Shown in pieces: positions 1 to 8,359 of a stretch of 64,000 nucleotides of DNA (its first letter is position 1; each line of letters starts with the position of its first letter). The stretch is from Ectothiorhodospira shaposhnikovii. Its GTDB lineage: Bacteria > Pseudomonadota > Gammaproteobacteria > Ectothiorhodospirales > Ectothiorhodospiraceae. The position numbers and the translations under genes were made by a program. The DNA lies in assembly GCF_016584105.1 (NCBI RefSeq), contig NZ_NRSM01000013.1, positions 1 to 64,000 of the forward strand. Reading direction: 5' to 3'. Below the pieces are notes generated by a model. It saw nothing but the letters and a program-made list of their open reading frames with translations. It was not told the DNA's origin and made no database searches.

Positions 1-295
1 AGGGCATTTCCAGTTGATCAGGCGTGTGCTGCCTTAGCAGTTCTTGCAGATCGGCTTCTTCATCCGGTGCCAGCTGTCTACCAGAACCCAGACGGCGACC
101 TCGTTGTTGGCGAAGCAACGACTCCACACCTCCTGCGCGATACTTTGCCAACCAGCGGCCTACCGTCTGATAATGAACGCCCAGCTGTTCTGCAATCTCG
201 CGCTGACTCAAGCCGCTCTCGGAAAGACGAACCGCCGTCTTGCGCTTCTCTTCCTGCGCCGCAGGGTGTAGGGTTCTGGCATCATCTTTTTTCAT
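1..295 (-). CDS. IS630-family transposase, N-terminal part (runs off left edge)
   Basis: Reading leftward from an ATG at 293-295, an open frame of 98 codons runs off the window edge. It begins MKKDDARTLHPAAQEEKRK and carries a helix-turn-helix (GLSQREIAEQLGVHYQTVGRW, residues about 29-48) followed by an arginine-rich linker. This is the usual N-terminal DNA-binding region of IS630/Tc1-type transposases. The catalytic DDE part would lie outside the window. A 20-bp sequence with an inverted copy at 1016-1035 lies 28 bp upstream of the start and may be the element's terminal repeat. A resolvase-like or stand-alone HTH protein is possible but less likely. Whether the gene is intact cannot be judged. 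Confidence 0.7.
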   Translation of the reverse strand, partial: MKKDDARTLHPAAQEEKRKTAVRLSESGLSQREIAEQLGVHYQTVGRWLAKYRAGGVESLLRQQRGRRLGSGRQLAPDEEADLQELLRQHTPDQLEMP

Positions 296-323
296 GCATC
301 AAATCATAGCACAATGTGGATCT

Positions 324-343
324 ATTTGATTGCCGGGTTAATA
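324..343. repeat. Left copy of a 20-bp perfect inverted repeat
   Basis: The segment beginning ATTTGATTGCCGGG recurs exactly, in reverse complement, at 1016-1035. It lies just upstream of the IS630-type transposase start, which fits an IS end. The pair brackets the gene at 368-1000. Confidence 0.75.
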
Positions 344-367
344 ATGGGCGTCGCGTGCCTGCATTTG

Positions 368-1000
368 TTATGAGATTGGCGATTTTGTCTCGGGTAGACA
401 GTCCGCGAATTCTCTTTGAATTTTTGGGATTTTGCCACGCTGCTCACCACCCCCATGCAGAATAACCAACAACATGCCTACCATTACGGATACACCGTTG
501 GATATTCTGACCATCTGCTCTACCAAAGGAAGTGGGTAGCCTTTGCTGTGGCGATGAATTGCATGAATGCCACCGTGTACAAAAGAACTAAGTGGCTTCC
601 AAGAATACTCCCTGAACTCCAATAGCATGTTTACCGGTTCCTGTGGGGCTTTACCCTGCAATTTCTCGAGCATTTCGCTGAGCATTGGAAGCTTATTCGC
701 TCTATCAGCCGCTTCCTGTGTCAATTCACTGGTTAATTTTGACACTGCGGCGTCAGACGCGGCATAAAGTAGCCACATGGCCCTGACCAGAGCTTCATAC
801 TGAAGACGGACAAGTCCTGTAGCAGACGTTAGATTGCCACCAGAAATCAGCATCTTTGCACTCTCGGCATGCTCGAAAGCAACACTACACATTACCCTGC
901 TGGCCATGATTCTCTCCGAATCATCGAACGGAGTTAGCGACAAAAACTCCAAAAGCTTGCTTTCGAGTTCCGCTGATCGCGATAAAAGACTGTTTATCAA
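368..1000 (-). CDS. Hypothetical protein, DUF6988-like (predicted helical)
   Basis: This 210-residue protein looks mostly helical, with no signal peptide and no strong membrane segment; a hydrophobic stretch near the end (VSVMVGMLLVILHGG) may be a buried helix. The central part (VRLQYEALVRAMWLLYAASD) and the later WKPLSSFVHGGIHAIHRHSKG recall a family of uncharacterised accessory proteins (DUF6988/DUF5677-like), judged by resemblance only. It is AT-richer than the core genes to the right and sits exactly between two inverted 20-bp repeats beside a transposase. This suggests an acquired gene or IS passenger. No function is proposed. Confidence 0.55.
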   Translation of the reverse strand: MINSLLSRSAELESKLLEFLSLTPFDDSERIMASRVMCSVAFEHAESAKMLISGGNLTSATGLVRLQYEALVRAMWLLYAASDAAVSKLTSELTQEAADRANKLPMLSEMLEKLQGKAPQEPVNMLLEFREYSWKPLSSFVHGGIHAIHRHSKGYPLPLVEQMVRISNGVSVMVGMLLVILHGGGEQRGKIPKIQREFADCLPETKSPIS

Positions 1001-1015
1001 TGGCTTCCCTTCTCA

Positions 1016-1035
1016 TATTAACCCGGCAATCAAAT
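1016..1035. repeat. Right copy of the 20-bp perfect inverted repeat
   Basis: Reverse complement of 324-343, 20 of 20 matching. The outward-to-inward sense of this copy points right, away from the gene at 368-1000, and no transposase follows it. It could be a solo IS end left after deletion, or the far end of a repeat-flanked passenger unit. Confidence 0.75.
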
Positions 1036-1127
1036 TAATTACTTTACTTCGTTTTTAATCTTCAAAAAATCATCAACTTACAACGGGCGATACAGATATG
1101 AATGATTGCAAGGTTAATAAAATATAA

Positions 1128-1164
1128 GCGTTTATCCGCTGTGCGCAGCATGGCGGATAAACGC
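1128..1164. repeat. Hairpin with 12-bp perfect arms
   Basis: Arms GCGTTTATCCGC (1128-1139) and GCGGATAAACGC (1153-1164) pair perfectly around a 13-nt loop. The hairpin lies in non-coding DNA between the hypothetical gene and the IS91 remnant. No U-tract follows it, so a terminator is not indicated. It could be part of a recombination site or a mobile-element end. Confidence 0.6.
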
Positions 1165-1269
1165 CTGTTTGACCAAGCCATGTACCGCACATCTTTATAA
1201 TGGGAATTGTTGTATTTTTGGCGGCGGGCCAGGCGGGCCATGAGCGGCCCTTTGGCAGGTGTGGATTAC

Positions 1270-1465
1270 CTGTGCGGGTTCCTTCAGCCACTGTGGAGCC
1301 ATGCTGGGGGGTCCTTGGCAAGTGTGTTTTGAATAAACATAGCCTGATTGTTGGCCCGGTTTCAATGTTTTGCCCGCACTCAGGCCCGGCCTTTCCGGAG
1401 GCCGTTGTCAGCCTGCTCCGTCACCCGCTATTTTTCAATCACTTAACATCGTCGTGCCTTGAGCG
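1270..1465. repeat. Direct repeat copy 1 (IS91-like 3' end)
   Basis: About 196 bp, matching 2118-2314 with around 15 differences and one single-base length difference. It includes the last codons of the transposase fragment. Confidence 0.85.
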
Positions 1466-1710
1466 TGAGACATGGGACAGGACGCGATATTTCGGCAATG
1501 ACATGCAAACGACCTTTCCGGCATCGGGGACAAGAATACTCGGACGCTTCCTTGGGCGGCGCGGCGGTGGCTGCCGGTGGACGCGCCATCGACAATGCCC
1601 TCCTGACCTGATCAAGCTTTTGACGGCGGCACCGATTGGCCAAAAAGCCGGCCGCGAAACCGTCTTGACAGGGCCTTGACGGGAAACAGGTAATTGCCTG
1701 GCAGAATTGC
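1443..1710 (-). pseudogene. IS91-family transposase fragment with internal deletion and frame change
   Basis: Two pieces of an IS91/IS801-type transposase can be read. The upstream piece (from about 1710 down to about 1645) gives NYLFPVKALSRRFRGRLF, the conserved mid-protein motif. In another frame, further downstream, come GFLANRCRRQKLDQVRRAL and a CxxC element (YSCPRCRKGRLHVI), typical of the C-terminus. In complete transposases these are separated by well over 100 residues, so a large internal deletion has joined them out of frame. The gene cannot be functional. Motif matches are from memory of the family, not a search. Confidence 0.65.
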
Positions 1711-1715
1711 CATAG

Positions 1716-1766
1716 TAAAAAACGCTGTGCTCACCGGCTTGTCCGGTGCAGCGTTTGGTTAGCTGC
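1716..1766 (-). other. Degenerate integron attC-like site
   Basis: On the minus strand GCTAACCAAACGCTG, then ACCGG...CCGGT, then CAGCGTT form an imperfect palindrome with the bulged layout of integron attC sites. An R''-like TAAC sits at the gene-proximal end. The distal GTTRRRY box is degenerate (GTTTTTT). It lies 6 bp beyond the stop of the DUF2442 gene, in the position and orientation expected for a cassette's own attC. No integrase gene is visible. Confidence 0.45.
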
Positions 1767-1771
1767 CGCCG

Positions 1772-2017
1772 TCAATGCGCTCCAGCCAATAAACCTGCAA
1801 CACTCAGGTCTTCATCAATATCTGGCCAATGGATTCCTTCTCCATCTCCTAGAAGCTCCCAGTTTTTCAACTGTTCTTCCGAAGCACTGGATAAGCGAGG
1901 AAACCAAACCAGTGGCACAGTGATTGTGCGGCCATCCACAAGCTCGACGACAAGTGCCACATCGGTGCATCTAACATTATGAGCTTGAGGGTGAAGCTCA
2001 ACTGCCAAAGTACCCAT
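1772..2017 (-). CDS. DUF2442 family protein (possible toxin-antitoxin partner)
   Basis: This 81-residue protein has the DUF2442 pattern: VELHPQAHNVRCTDVALVVELVDGRTITVPLVWFPRL, then a tryptophan-rich segment (GEGIHWPDIDEDLSVAGLL) near the end. The ATG at 2015-2017 is chosen because a GGAGG lies 6 nt upstream. An in-frame ATG at 2050 exists but has no such site. The start overlaps the end of a DUF4160 fragment by 20 bp. DUF4160-DUF2442 pairs are common in cassettes and defence islands and are suspected toxin-antitoxin modules. With its partner truncated, this copy is probably an orphan. Confidence 0.7.
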   Translation of the reverse strand: MGTLAVELHPQAHNVRCTDVALVVELVDGRTITVPLVWFPRLSSASEEQLKNWELLGDGEGIHWPDIDEDLSVAGLLAGAH

Positions 2018-2189
2018 TCCAGACCTCCAAAATAGTATCTCTGTTTTCAATAACCAATTGCTCGAGTTTCCTCAATTCCTTGGGTGAAAATCGGGTTGAG
2101 CCTGCAAGGGCAACTGGCTGTGCGGGTTCCTTCAGCCACTGTGGAGCCATGCAGGGGGGGGCCTTGGCAAGTGTCTTCTGAATGAACAT
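1998..2189 (-). pseudogene. DUF4160 protein, 5'-truncated by an IS91-like repeat
   Basis: The C-terminal 38 residues (PVALAGSTRFSPKELRKLEQ to the GYFGS end) are a good DUF4160 C-terminus. The residues before it, starting MFIQKTLAKAPP, are encoded by the duplicated repeat that ends at 2118. The usual DUF4160 N-terminus (about 35-40 residues with the PPHVHV-type motif) is gone and is not found further right. The join falls exactly at the repeat boundary. The remaining frame is open, but the product would be a chimera and probably inactive. Confidence 0.7.
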
Positions 2190-2314
2190 AGCCTGATTGT
2201 TGGCCCTGTTTCAATGCTTTGCCCGCACTCAGACCCGGCCTTTCCGGAGGCCGTTGTCAGCGTGGTCCGTCACCCGCTATTTTTCAATCACTCAACATCG
2301 TCGTGCCTTGAGCG
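2118..2314. repeat. Direct repeat copy 2 (IS91-like 3' end fragment)
   Basis: 197-bp near-copy of 1270-1465. Its left edge interrupts the DUF4160 gene. Its right edge stops 12 bp before the toxin fragment stop codon. No transposase sequence accompanies this copy. Confidence 0.85.
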
Positions 2315-2326
2315 ACTGATTATGCA

Positions 2327-2524
2327 TTATTCGTAGTGGCTCCAGAGGCGGAGGACCTTTACCGCTTTCTCGTCTTCGAGCACTTGGTACGCCAGGCGAT
2401 GCTGGATATTGAGGAGGCGTGAATAGGCACCAGCAAGGTCACCAATGAGCTTCGCAAACGGAGGCGGCTTGCGGAAGGGATCTTCTGCCATCAGTTCCAA
2501 CAACGCCCGGGCCTTTGGCTTCAC
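2327..2524 (-). pseudogene. YoeB/Txe-family toxin, 5'-truncated
   Basis: The frame encodes KARALLELMAEDPFRKPP, then KLIGDLAGAYSRLLNIQHRLAYQVLEDE and the terminal WSHYE. These are the central and C-terminal parts of a YoeB/Txe mRNA interferase, including the conserved HRL(A/V)Y and terminal HY. Full-length members have about 20 more N-terminal residues. Upstream of the GTG at 2524 only about eight sense codons precede an in-frame TGA, and no antitoxin gene is present. The truncation lies beside a hairpin at the edge of the secF region, so the break probably marks the island border. Confidence 0.7.
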
Positions 2525-2534
2525 GGCAATGGTT

Positions 2535-2573
2535 CCGTGGGGATATGCCGGCTTTCAGAGGCATCCCCCACGG
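2535..2573 (-). terminator. Hairpin downstream of secF
   Basis: CCGTGGGGATATGCC pairs with GGCATCCCCCACGG (one bulge) around a short loop, 19 bp beyond the secF stop. There is no U-tract, so it is a possible Rho-assisted terminator or 3'-end stabiliser of the sec operon. Confidence 0.4.
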
Positions 2574-2591
2574 CAAACCCCGGCTATCGGC

Positions 2592-3530
2592 TCACGGCCG
2601 TTCGTCCAGTTCCGCCCCTTCCTTCTTCACCGGCAGCATGACGCTGCGATCCACGCCCATCACCAGGGCAACGGCCGCCGCCACATAAATGGATGAGTAG
2701 GTGCCCACCACGATGCCGATGATCAGGGCCAGGGCAAAGTTCTGGATCACGGCGCCGCCCAGCAGGTACAGCGCCAGCAACACCAGCAGGGTGGTCACGC
2801 CGGTGATGATGGTACGGGCCAGGGTCTCGTTCACGGAGAGGTTCATCACCTGCTCCGCCCCCTGCTTGCGCAGCTTGCGGAAGTTCTCGCGGATGCGGTC
2901 ATAAACCACGATGGTGTCGTTGAGGGAATAACCGATCACCGCCAGCACCGCCGCCAGCACCGAGAGATCGAATTCCAGCCAGAACAGGGAGAAAATCCCC
3001 AGGGTGATGATGACGTCGTGGACCAGGGCGGCTACCGCCCCCACCGAGAAACGCCATTCAAAGCGCAGGGCCACATAGATGAGAATCCCGATGAGGGCGT
3101 AGATCATCGCCAGACCGCCCTGCTCCCGCAGTTCCTCTCCCACCTGGGGTCCGACGAACTCCACCCGGCGCAGTTCCACGCCCGCGGGACCGCCGCTGCG
3201 CAGCACGTCAAGCACTTCCTCGGACAGTTCCGCGGTGTTCTCGCCCTCGCGGGGCGCGAGCCGGATCAGAACGTCACGGGAGGTGCCGAAGTACTGCACC
3301 GTGGCCCGGCCGAAACCGCCCGCCTCCAGTTGATTGCGGACTTCCTCCAGTTCCACCCCTTCCGGATAGCCCACCTCGATGAGGGTACCGCCGGTGAAGT
3401 CGATGCCGAAGTTCAGGCCGCGGAATCCCAGCAGCAGCAGGGAAGCGACGATGAGCACCAGCGAGACCCCCAGGGCGATACGGCGCTGCCCCAGAAAATC
3501 GATATTGGCCTTGGCAAAGTTGAGCTTCAT
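2592..3530 (-). CDS. secF: Protein translocase subunit SecF
   Basis: SecF pairs with SecD to use the proton or sodium gradient in completing Sec-dependent protein export across the inner membrane. The 312 residues are of normal length. They begin with a cytoplasmic tail and TM1 (IALGVSLVLIVASLLLLGF), then the family signature GLNFGIDFTGGTLIEVGYP, a short periplasmic P1-like domain (residues about 50-130) and five TM helices. TM4 carries the conserved VIGYSLNDTIVVYDRIREN. The gene follows secD by 13 bp and ends the queA-tgt-yajC-secD-secF block, a widespread bacterial order. Confidence 0.97.
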   Translation of the reverse strand: MKLNFAKANIDFLGQRRIALGVSLVLIVASLLLLGFRGLNFGIDFTGGTLIEVGYPEGVELEEVRNQLEAGGFGRATVQYFGTSRDVLIRLAPREGENTAELSEEVLDVLRSGGPAGVELRRVEFVGPQVGEELREQGGLAMIYALIGILIYVALRFEWRFSVGAVAALVHDVIITLGIFSLFWLEFDLSVLAAVLAVIGYSLNDTIVVYDRIRENFRKLRKQGAEQVMNLSVNETLARTIITGVTTLLVLLALYLLGGAVIQNFALALIIGIVVGTYSSIYVAAAVALVMGVDRSVMLPVKKEGAELDERP

Positions 3531-3543
3531 GGTCGTCCCCGGG

Positions 3544-5406
3544 TCAGATGGCCAGCGTCTTGAGGCGACGCTGACGTCCGTAGGTCAGGTTGATGATGGC
3601 CCGTGTCACCACGATGGCCGTGAACATGGACACCAGGATGCCGATGGAGAGGGTGACCGCGAAGCCCTTGATGGGACCGGTACCGAACATGAACAGCACC
3701 AGGGCCGCGATCAGGGTGGTGATGTTGGCATCGGCAATGGTGGAGAAGGCCCGGTCATAACCGGACTTGATCGCCGCCTGGGGTGAATTGCCGTTGCGCA
3801 ACTCCTCCCGGATGCGTTCGAAGATGAGCACGTTGGCGTCCACCGCCATGCCCACCGTGAGCACGATGCCGGCAATCCCCGGCAAGGTGAGGGTGGCCTG
3901 GAGCATGGACAGGATGGCCACGATCAGGACCAGATTCAGGGTCAGGGCCGCATTGGCCACCAGGCCGAACACCCGGTAGTACAGGGCCATGAAGATCAGC
4001 ACCAGGACAAAGCCGATGGCCACCGAGGCAAAACCCCGCTCGATGTTGTCGCGTCCCAGGCTCGGGCCGACGGTGCGTTCCTCGACGATGCTCATGGGCG
4101 CGGCCAGGGCACCGGCACGTAGCAACAGGGCCAGGTTGCGGGCCTCGCGGGTGCTTTCAAGCCCGGTGATCTGGAAACGGCGGCCCAGCTGTTCCTGGAT
4201 GCGGGCCACGTTGATGACCTCTTCCGTGCGGGTGGTGCGCCGGATCAGTTCACCGTCCTCTTCCACCGTCTCGGTGCTGGTCTCAATGAAGACCACGCCC
4301 ATCAGACGGCCCACGTTCTCGCCGGTGACGCGGCTGAAGATGCGGGCCCCCTGGGCGTCCAGGTTGATGAACACCGCCGGGCTGCCGCTGTCCTGGGCGA
4401 TACCGGAGGAGGCGTCATTGATAAAGTCGCCGGTGAGCATCACCTGGCGCTGCAACAGCACCGGGGTGCCGTCACGTTCGAAGTAGAGTCGGGAATTGGC
4501 CGGGGAGCGTCCGGTTTCAGCCGCGGTGAAGGGGTCGTTGCTTTCGTCCACCAGACGGAATTCCAGGGTGGCGGTGGCCCCCAGGATTTCCTTGGCCCGG
4601 GCGGTGTCCTGAACGCCGGGCAACTGGACCACGATGCGGTCCTCGCCCTGCTGCTGGATCACCGGTTCCGCCACGCCCAGTTCATCCACCCGGTTGCGCA
4701 GGGTGGTGATGTTCTGTTGCAGCGCCAGACGACGCTGGGCCGACAGATAGTCGGAGGTCACCGTGCCGCTGAGACGGAACACTTCGCCGGACTGGGTGGT
4801 ACGGAAATCCAGGTCCCCCCGGTATTCCCGACGCAGCACCCGCAGGGCCTCGTCACGGCTGCCGGCATCGGCAAAACGCGCATGCACGCCGTCGGCGTCA
4901 CGCTCCACGCTCAGATAACGAATGCTTGCATCCCGCAACTGGGTACGGAATTCACTGGTATAGCGCTCATAGATGTTGTCGGCCACGGCATCCATGTCCA
5001 CTTCCATCAGGAAATGGACTCCACCCCGCAGGTCCAGGCCCAGGGACATGGGACGGGCATTGATGGCACGCAGCCAGCCGGGGGTGGCGGGGGCAAGGTT
5101 CAGCCCCACCACATGGTTCCCCGGCAGGGCCGTGCGCAGGATGTCCGCCGCCAGCAACTGGTCATCGGCGCTGTTGAAGCGCAGCATGAACTGGGCCCCG
5201 TCGAACTCCGCGGACTTCACCTCCACGCCCCGTCCTTCCAGTACGGCCTGGATCTGCAGGCGGGTGTCTGCATCCACCACGTCCGTGGCGGAGTTGGCCA
5301 CCTGCACCACCGGATCCTCCGGATACAGGTTGGGGAGCGAGTAGATCACGCCCACCAGCATGACGACCACGATCAGGAGATACTTCCAGTAGGGGTATTG
5401 GTTCAT
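3544..5406 (-). CDS. secD: Protein translocase subunit SecD
   Basis: The large SecDF subunit, 620 residues, as usual for gammaproteobacteria. An N-terminal TM (YLLIVVVMLVGVIYSLPNLYP) is followed by GLDLRGGVHFLMEVD, the SecD D1 signature. A large periplasmic P1 region spans residues about 45-440. Five C-terminal TMs include GIVLTVGMAVDANVLIFERIREE, with the acidic residue implicated in ion coupling. It lies 37 bp downstream of yajC and 13 bp upstream of secF, so the three are almost certainly cotranscribed. Confidence 0.98.
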   Translation of the reverse strand: MNQYPYWKYLLIVVVMLVGVIYSLPNLYPEDPVVQVANSATDVVDADTRLQIQAVLEGRGVEVKSAEFDGAQFMLRFNSADDQLLAADILRTALPGNHVVGLNLAPATPGWLRAINARPMSLGLDLRGGVHFLMEVDMDAVADNIYERYTSEFRTQLRDASIRYLSVERDADGVHARFADAGSRDEALRVLRREYRGDLDFRTTQSGEVFRLSGTVTSDYLSAQRRLALQQNITTLRNRVDELGVAEPVIQQQGEDRIVVQLPGVQDTARAKEILGATATLEFRLVDESNDPFTAAETGRSPANSRLYFERDGTPVLLQRQVMLTGDFINDASSGIAQDSGSPAVFINLDAQGARIFSRVTGENVGRLMGVVFIETSTETVEEDGELIRRTTRTEEVINVARIQEQLGRRFQITGLESTREARNLALLLRAGALAAPMSIVEERTVGPSLGRDNIERGFASVAIGFVLVLIFMALYYRVFGLVANAALTLNLVLIVAILSMLQATLTLPGIAGIVLTVGMAVDANVLIFERIREELRNGNSPQAAIKSGYDRAFSTIADANITTLIAALVLFMFGTGPIKGFAVTLSIGILVSMFTAIVVTRAIINLTYGRQRRLKTLAI

Positions 5407-5443
5407 GACGGGACCAGATGTGGACTAAAAGTGAAAGGCCGGA

Positions 5444-5773
5444 TCAGATGTCCTTGATCGAACCCTTGGGCATTACGGTGGCCACGGCCTGGCGCTGGAC
5501 GTTGACCACGACGCCTTCGGAGACTTCCACCTTGATGAAGTTTTCGGTCACCTGGGTGATCTTGCCCACCAGGCCGCCGTTGGTGACGATCTCGTCGCCC
5601 TTGTTCAGGCCGTCCACCATGGACTTGTGTTCCTTGGCGCGCTTGCTCTGGGGGCGGATGATGAGGAAGTACATGATCGCAAAGAAGATCACGATCATGA
5701 TCAGGAATTCGATGAAACCACCGCCGGCGGGCTGCCCGGTCTGGGCGTAGGCATCGGAAATGAAGAAGTTCAT
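5444..5773 (-). CDS. yajC: Preprotein translocase subunit YajC
   Basis: Small single-pass accessory subunit of the SecDF-YajC complex, 109 residues. After a short N-terminus (MNFFISDAYAQ) comes the membrane helix FLIMIVIFFAIMYFLIIRPQSKRAKEH, whose RPQ-K-K motif is diagnostic. A cytoplasmic SH3-like domain (GDEIVTNGGLVGKI) follows. It sits between tgt and secD on the same strand. Confidence 0.97.
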   Translation of the reverse strand: MNFFISDAYAQTGQPAGGGFIEFLIMIVIFFAIMYFLIIRPQSKRAKEHKSMVDGLNKGDEIVTNGGLVGKITQVTENFIKVEVSEGVVVNVQRQAVATVMPKGSIKDI

Positions 5774-5834
5774 GGCCGGGACTCCTTGAATTGAATGGAT
5801 AATCAGTACGGTTCAGGATTCTTGAAGGGCGCCA

Positions 5835-6953
<1,119 letters not shown>

Positions 6954-7997
6954 TCAGAGTTCCGTTGGTTCAAGGGGCCGGCGGGTCATGAACATGGCAT
7001 CGCCGTAACTGAAAAACCGGTAACGCTCGCGCACCGCGTGCCGGTAGGCCGCAAGCACCTGATCCCGGCCGGCAAAGGCACTCACCAGCATCAGCAGGGT
7101 GGATTCGGGCAGATGGAAATTGGTCACCAGGGCGTCCACCACCCGATAATCGTAACCGGGCACGATGAACAAACGGGTATCACCCTCGAACGGCGCCAGC
7201 GCGCCGCCCCGGGCGGCGCTTTCCAGGCTGCGCACACTGGTGGTGCCCACCGCCACCACCCTGCCGCCCCGGGCCTTGCAGGCCGCCACCTGGTCACAGG
7301 TCCGTGCCGATACCTGTACCCATTCGGCGTGCATCACATGTTCCCGGATGTCCTGCACCCGTACCGGCTGGAAGGTGCCCGCCCCCACGTGCAGGGTCAC
7401 GGAAGCGGTTTCGACCCCTCGGGCGCGAATCCGTTCCAGCAGGGCTTCATCGAAATGCAGACCGGCCGTGGGCGCGGCCACGGCCCCGGGGGCGCGGGCA
7501 AACACGGTCTGGTAGCGCCGGCGGTCGTCCCGGGTATCGGGACGATCAATATAAGGTGGCAAGGGCATGTGACCATGCCGCTCCAGCACCTCCAGCACCG
7601 GATCGGTGAAGCGTAGCCGGAACAGGTCACCCTCCCGGCCCAGCACCTGGGCCTCGGCCGCCTCTTCCAGCCACAGCCAGACCCCGGCACCGGGGGATTT
7701 GCTGGCGCGCAGATGGGCCAGCACCTGATGCCGGTCCTCCAGGCGTTCCACCAGCACTTCCACCCGACCGCCGGAGTCCCGCTTGCGGCCATGCAGGCGC
7801 GCGGGGATGACGCGGGTGTCATTGAACACCAGCAGGTCGCCCGGCTGCAGCAGGTCCGGCAGATCCCGGACCTGCCGGTCGACCAGCGCGCCGGAGGCGC
7901 CATCCAGATGCAGCAACCGGGAAGCGCTGCGCTCGGGCAATGGTGCCTGGGCGATCAGCTCGGGGGGGAGATCAAAGGTAAAGTCACTGACTTGCAT
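6954..7997 (-). CDS. queA: S-adenosylmethionine:tRNA ribosyltransferase-isomerase QueA
   Basis: Transfers and isomerises the ribosyl group of SAM onto preQ1-modified tRNA, giving epoxyqueuosine. The start at 7995-7997 gives [20 protein letters not shown], the conserved N-terminus, and 347 residues, the normal size. An earlier in-frame ATG at 8090 would add a non-conserved tail. Conserved blocks include [48 protein letters not shown] and the C-terminal [19 protein letters not shown]. It is the first gene of the queA-tgt-yajC-secDF block and diverges from tRNA-Leu. Confidence 0.97.
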   Translation of the reverse strand: MQVSDFTFDLPPELIAQAPLPERSASRLLHLDGASGALVDRQVRDLPDLLQPGDLLVFNDTRVIPARLHGRKRDSGGRVEVLVERLEDRHQVLAHLRASKSPGAGVWLWLEEAAEAQVLGREGDLFRLRFTDPVLEVLERHGHMPLPPYIDRPDTRDDRRRYQTVFARAPGAVAAPTAGLHFDEALLERIRARGVETASVTLHVGAGTFQPVRVQDIREHVMHAEWVQVSARTCDQVAACKARGGRVVAVGTTSVRSLESAARGGALAPFEGDTRLFIVPGYDYRVVDALVTNFHLPESTLLMLVSAFAGRDQVLAAYRHAVRERYRFFSYGDAMFMTRRPLEPTEL

Positions 7998-8076
7998 GGC
8001 GCGCGATGGTAGCAGGAACCGTGGAGAGGGGCCATCGACACAACCGGGGATACCGGCAGTCCATGCCAAAATATGC

Positions 8077-8106
8077 TTGGCACAAGCCATGCAAGGCCGC
8101 TATAAT
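8077..8106 (+). promoter_or_regulatory. Sigma-70 promoter of tRNA-Leu
   Basis: TTGGCA at 8077-8082 and TATAAT at 8101-8106 with an 18-bp spacer. The -10 ends 16 bp before the mature tRNA 5' end. Confidence 0.7.
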
Positions 8107-8122
8107 CCGCAATCCCCACCTT

Positions 8123-8209
8123 GCCGGGATGGCGGAACTGGTAGACGCGCCGGACTCAAAATCCGGTTCTGGAAACAGAGTGCGAGTTCGATTCTCGCTC
8201 CCGGCACCA
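8123..8209 (+). tRNA. tRNA-Leu (anticodon CAA)
   Basis: Class II tRNA of 87 nt with the CCA end encoded (8207-8209). The acceptor stem is GCCGGGA paired with TCCCGGC. The anticodon stem CCGGA/TCCGG encloses loop CTCAAAA, giving anticodon CAA for UUG codons. A variable arm (TTCTGGAAACAGAGT region) and the T-arm GTTCGATTC follow. It has its own consensus promoter and is divergent from queA. Confidence 0.97.
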
Positions 8210-8359
8210 TGAAAAACCCAAAAGGTCTGCGTGGCTGCACGGTGCCTTGAACAGGACACCCATGCCACCTCCGGCCTTTCAAGCGGCCACCGCCACGAGG
8301 AGCGCGGATGTCCGCTTCATCACGACATCCATCCCCATCCGCTTTTCGCAGGTACACTC

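Larger units (their letters stand above)
1270..1714 (-). mobile_element. IS91-family element remnant (3' end and internally deleted transposase)
   Basis: The segment consists of a transposase 3' part (1443 to about 1710, minus) plus roughly 170 bp of downstream DNA ending at 1270. The last 196 bp (1270-1465) recur at 2118-2314. The left boundary at 1270/2118 is sharp: in the second copy it cuts a DUF4160 gene. That behaviour fits the oriIS/3' end of an IS91-type rolling-circle element. The 5' half of the element is missing, and an attC-like hairpin starts where it stops. Confidence 0.65.

Noticed and set aside
1200..1679. Plus-strand open frame of 159 codons across the IS91 remnant
   Set aside because: It is antisense to the transposase fragment and part of the duplicated repeat; no motif.
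7984..8268. Minus-strand frames across tRNA-Leu
   Set aside because: They run through a structurally complete tRNA and its promoter.
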